From Adenanthera pavonina (lineage: Eukaryota; Streptophyta; Magnoliopsida; Fabales; Fabaceae), in the NCBI GenBank assembly GCA_026686845.1, contig JAIVEN010000011.1:21810501-21874500 (forward strand): a stretch of 64,000 nt of DNA. The letters run 5' to 3'. The first letter of the stretch is position 1. Each line of letters begins with the position of its first letter. The notes below the pieces were generated by a model that was given only the letters and a program-made list of their open reading frames with translations, was not told the DNA's origin and searched no databases. The translations under genes were made by a program, and so were the position numbers. This document shows positions 61,837 to 64,000 of the stretch, one piece after another.

Positions 61837-62794
61837 TTCTTAGGGCAATGCCTCCTAAGTTCTTTCTTTACCAGCAACCAGTAATCCTCATCCTCTAGTA
61901 ATATAGTAAGTACTGCATCTATCCATACAATATTAAGAAATTGTTGTCCTTGTGTCACCATATGATCATATGAATCCCTCACTGTGAATCCAAGAAAGTC
62001 AAAATAGGGGAATTCTAGAAGACTTGATGACTCTCAAGCTATATCTTAGTAACTATGTCAACTACCTCAAATAACCCACTACTTGAGTTGATAAGTATAT
62101 GGGAGAAATCTAACATATCACGACATGCTGAGACTGGTCTTTTACCTTTTCCCTTGTCTTTCTTGTCCTTGATTTCCTCTTTCTCTTTCTTTTTCTTTTT
62201 CTTCTTTAGATTTGCCTCAACATAATATGTCCTTATGTAATATGTCAGGTTCTCATACTCTCTATCTTCTAACTTGGCCTTAATCTCTATCAAAAACTCA
62301 TCATCAGATATATCCCTGAGCATAGTATCAATCTATAGTTGTTCAGGATACTTGTTCCCCAGTCTCTCTAAGTCATATTGGACTTGGGACAATCTAGTCA
62401 TAAAGGACATAACCTTATCAGGACCCTCTAAGTAAACCTCATACCCTCTGGAGAACTTTCTTACTATCCTGTAAAATATTGTCTCTGTGTTTGATGGTCT
62501 ATTGTCCGAGGTATTATCTAACTCTAACAAGAAAGCTAACTCCCAGTCCACATTTTCATAAACTTCAACTCCTCGTTCTTGAGGCAAGGCATCTAAAGGA
62601 GGAACTGCCTGTATTGGCATTGCTGAAATAACCTCCTATACTGGTTGAGAATTTTCTACTTCATATTGTTCTTCCTGTACATTATCAACATGAACCTCAT
62701 TGGAGCCTATACTTTCCTCTTGAGGGTGTACCTCTAGTACCATCTCAAGCTCTTCATGATCGTACACAACTGAGTTGTTATTTGATGAAGACAT
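61837..62794 (-). pseudogene. GF first ORF (GB/GF family), unrecognised gag-like protein
   Basis: ATG at 62794 (MSSSNNNSVVYDHEELEMVL) lies about 45 bases inside the primer-binding site. One frame with two stops runs to about 62040. It contains 'YENVDWELAFLLEL', FYRIVRKFSRGYEVYLEG and VMSFMTRLSQVQYDLERLG, then YYVEANLKKKKKKKEKEE and a Lys-rich block. A shifted frame (61982-61776) has HMVTQGQQFLNIVWIDAVL. No zinc knuckle or standard Gag motif is visible. By position it is the first gene of a gypsy element. GB 40594-42284 has the relatives. Confidence 0.6.
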
Positions 62795-62837
62795 CTTTTA
62801 TATTCTAAAACTATTGCTCTAAGAGCTTAAACCTTCG

Positions 62838-62849
62838 GCTCTGATACCA
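62838..62849 (-). other. GF primer-binding site
   Basis: The minus strand reads TGGTATCAGAGC, five bases from the LTR edge at 62855. Confidence 0.87.
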
Positions 62850-62854
62850 AAAAG

Positions 62855-64000
62855 TGTAGCACCTCTATTCATGACCGTTTCTCATGTATTAGACCTCATT
62901 AGAGACTAACTATACATAATTAGAAGCTTGAATCACACAAAAAATATTATCATAAATTTTATCAATATTCATGGTACTATTCATTTAACCCCTTTTTTTT
63001 TTGTTGCTTTCTTTTTCGGAAAATTTTGGAAAATCAAAACTAAATCAATAAAAATTATATGAAAGTGATTCAAGTCTTTATGGATAGCTTAAAAAATTTC
63101 TACATGGAAAAAATATCAATCAAAGCAACCACATGGCCAATTAGTACAGTAAATTTTGTGGGATTTCACTGTTCATATGGTCATTTTCTGAAAATCCAGT
63201 TTTCTGGGCTAACATTTGAAAATTCACCATAATTCGTACCCTCATCCAAATTGAGTGCTCTTTAGACCATGTGAAAGCTCTTTCTATATAGTTTTTAAGC
63301 ATATATAACATCCATACTTTATACATCAAAAAGCCCAAACAGTAGCATATTGACTCTATATAGGTTAGAATGACCATTTGTATCCTCATACATTGCCAGA
63401 CAAAAGCTATAAATTTTTACATGGCCATATCTCATCTACATATCATGCCATACATTAGCTAGGACTTAAAGGAACATAAAAACTTAGAGAAATATATTTA
63501 ACATCATCTTTACAAATTTACACAAAAGTTCTAAACTCATGGCCATTGAAATCAATATCAAGTTAATGGCCAAATTCTTTTCCCTTTCCTTTCTCTTCCT
63601 TGGTGGTCTTGCCATTGTTGCTACCTAATCATGGTTAATATGTGGAAGGGTGAGATTCAAAGAACCTCAGTAGCTAATACCCAAACATGCTATCATATTA
63701 TCACATTGAGCATGAAAACATCAAGAAAACATAGTTCATCACATAGGCACATTGGAAATATATACATTTTACAAAAATTTCAGCAAGATTTCATTTTGTA
63801 AATGTGACATCCCAGGACTCCAAACCCCTCATACAACTCAGCCAACAACATAGAAACATCAAAAAATAATATTTCATACATATGTCATAGTGTGAAATGC
63901 AAGGAAAACAATCATGACAATGTGATGCAAGTAAAGAGCATTAACTACCTTGATGAGTTCCTTAGCTTCCCACACGTGGTACACTTCCTTGAGCCTAGCC
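62855..64000 (-). repeat. GF 5' LTR (runs off window)
   Basis: The edge TGTAGCACC is the minus-strand LTR end. Blocks such as 'gcttgaatcac', 'aaattttggaaaatcaa' and 'gtgattcaag' parallel 42302-42520. A second LTR-like edge, TGTGACATCCCAGG, occurs at 63803 and may mark another element. The minus ORF 63141-63389 has no recognisable domain. Confidence 0.7.

Overview
This window is AT-rich plant DNA, almost certainly from a eudicot nuclear genome, and consists essentially of nested and broken LTR retrotransposons. I see no host gene, tRNA gene, intact rRNA gene or CRISPR array. The plant assignment rests on Sirevirus-type Ty1/copia elements, chromovirus-type Ty3/gypsy elements, primer-binding sites matching plant initiator tRNA-Met (TGGTATCA) and a Cassandra-like TRIM with 5S-rRNA-like segments. 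I cannot name the species.

Layout. 1-12453: S1, a minus-strand Sirevirus-like copia element with its 3' LTR cut by the window edge, an extra ORF between pol and the 3' LTR, degenerate gag-pol, and a 5' LTR at 11074-12453. A plus-strand copia LTR with its own primer-binding site (9480-11010) faces that 5' LTR head to head. 12454-15206: gypsy LTR relics. 15207-24834: S2, a plus-strand Sirevirus-like element with the same architecture; its 3' LTR stops at a Cassandra-like TRIM (24835-25402). 25403-30605: a minus-strand Tekay-like chromovirus (GA) whose 3' LTR holds a copia solo LTR with target-site duplication (TSD) AGTAC. 30606-43917: a decayed minus-strand gypsy element (GB) interrupted by a gypsy solo LTR (TSD ACTAT), a copia solo LTR, and N1 (36806-40588, TSD CATCT), a gag-only non-autonomous element. 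43918-46407: a second Tekay-like fragment (GC, minus), joined directly to a plus-strand CRM-like fragment (GD, 46408-49384). 49385-51873: a minus-strand gag zinc-knuckle fragment, a copia LTR fragment, and the leader plus LTR of an N-family relative. 51874-61836: a plus-strand CRM-like element (GE) lacking integrase, with N2 (56171-61398, TSD CTTAG) inserted in its 3' LTR. 61837-64000: the 5' end of a GB-family minus-strand element (GF).

The most interesting content is the pair N1/N2. They are two independent insertions, in opposite orientations and each with a clean 5-bp duplication. Both encode only the front half of a gypsy Gag, followed by a conserved acidic region that replaces the Gag C-terminus, zinc knuckle and all of pol. 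Other notable points are a short peptide conserved inside gypsy LTRs, an unrecognised first ORF in the GB/GF family, and a Transposase_32-like ORF in the envelope-like position of the Sirevirus-type elements. All coding regions described are pseudogenes or fragments; mobility, if any, would depend on proteins supplied in trans.
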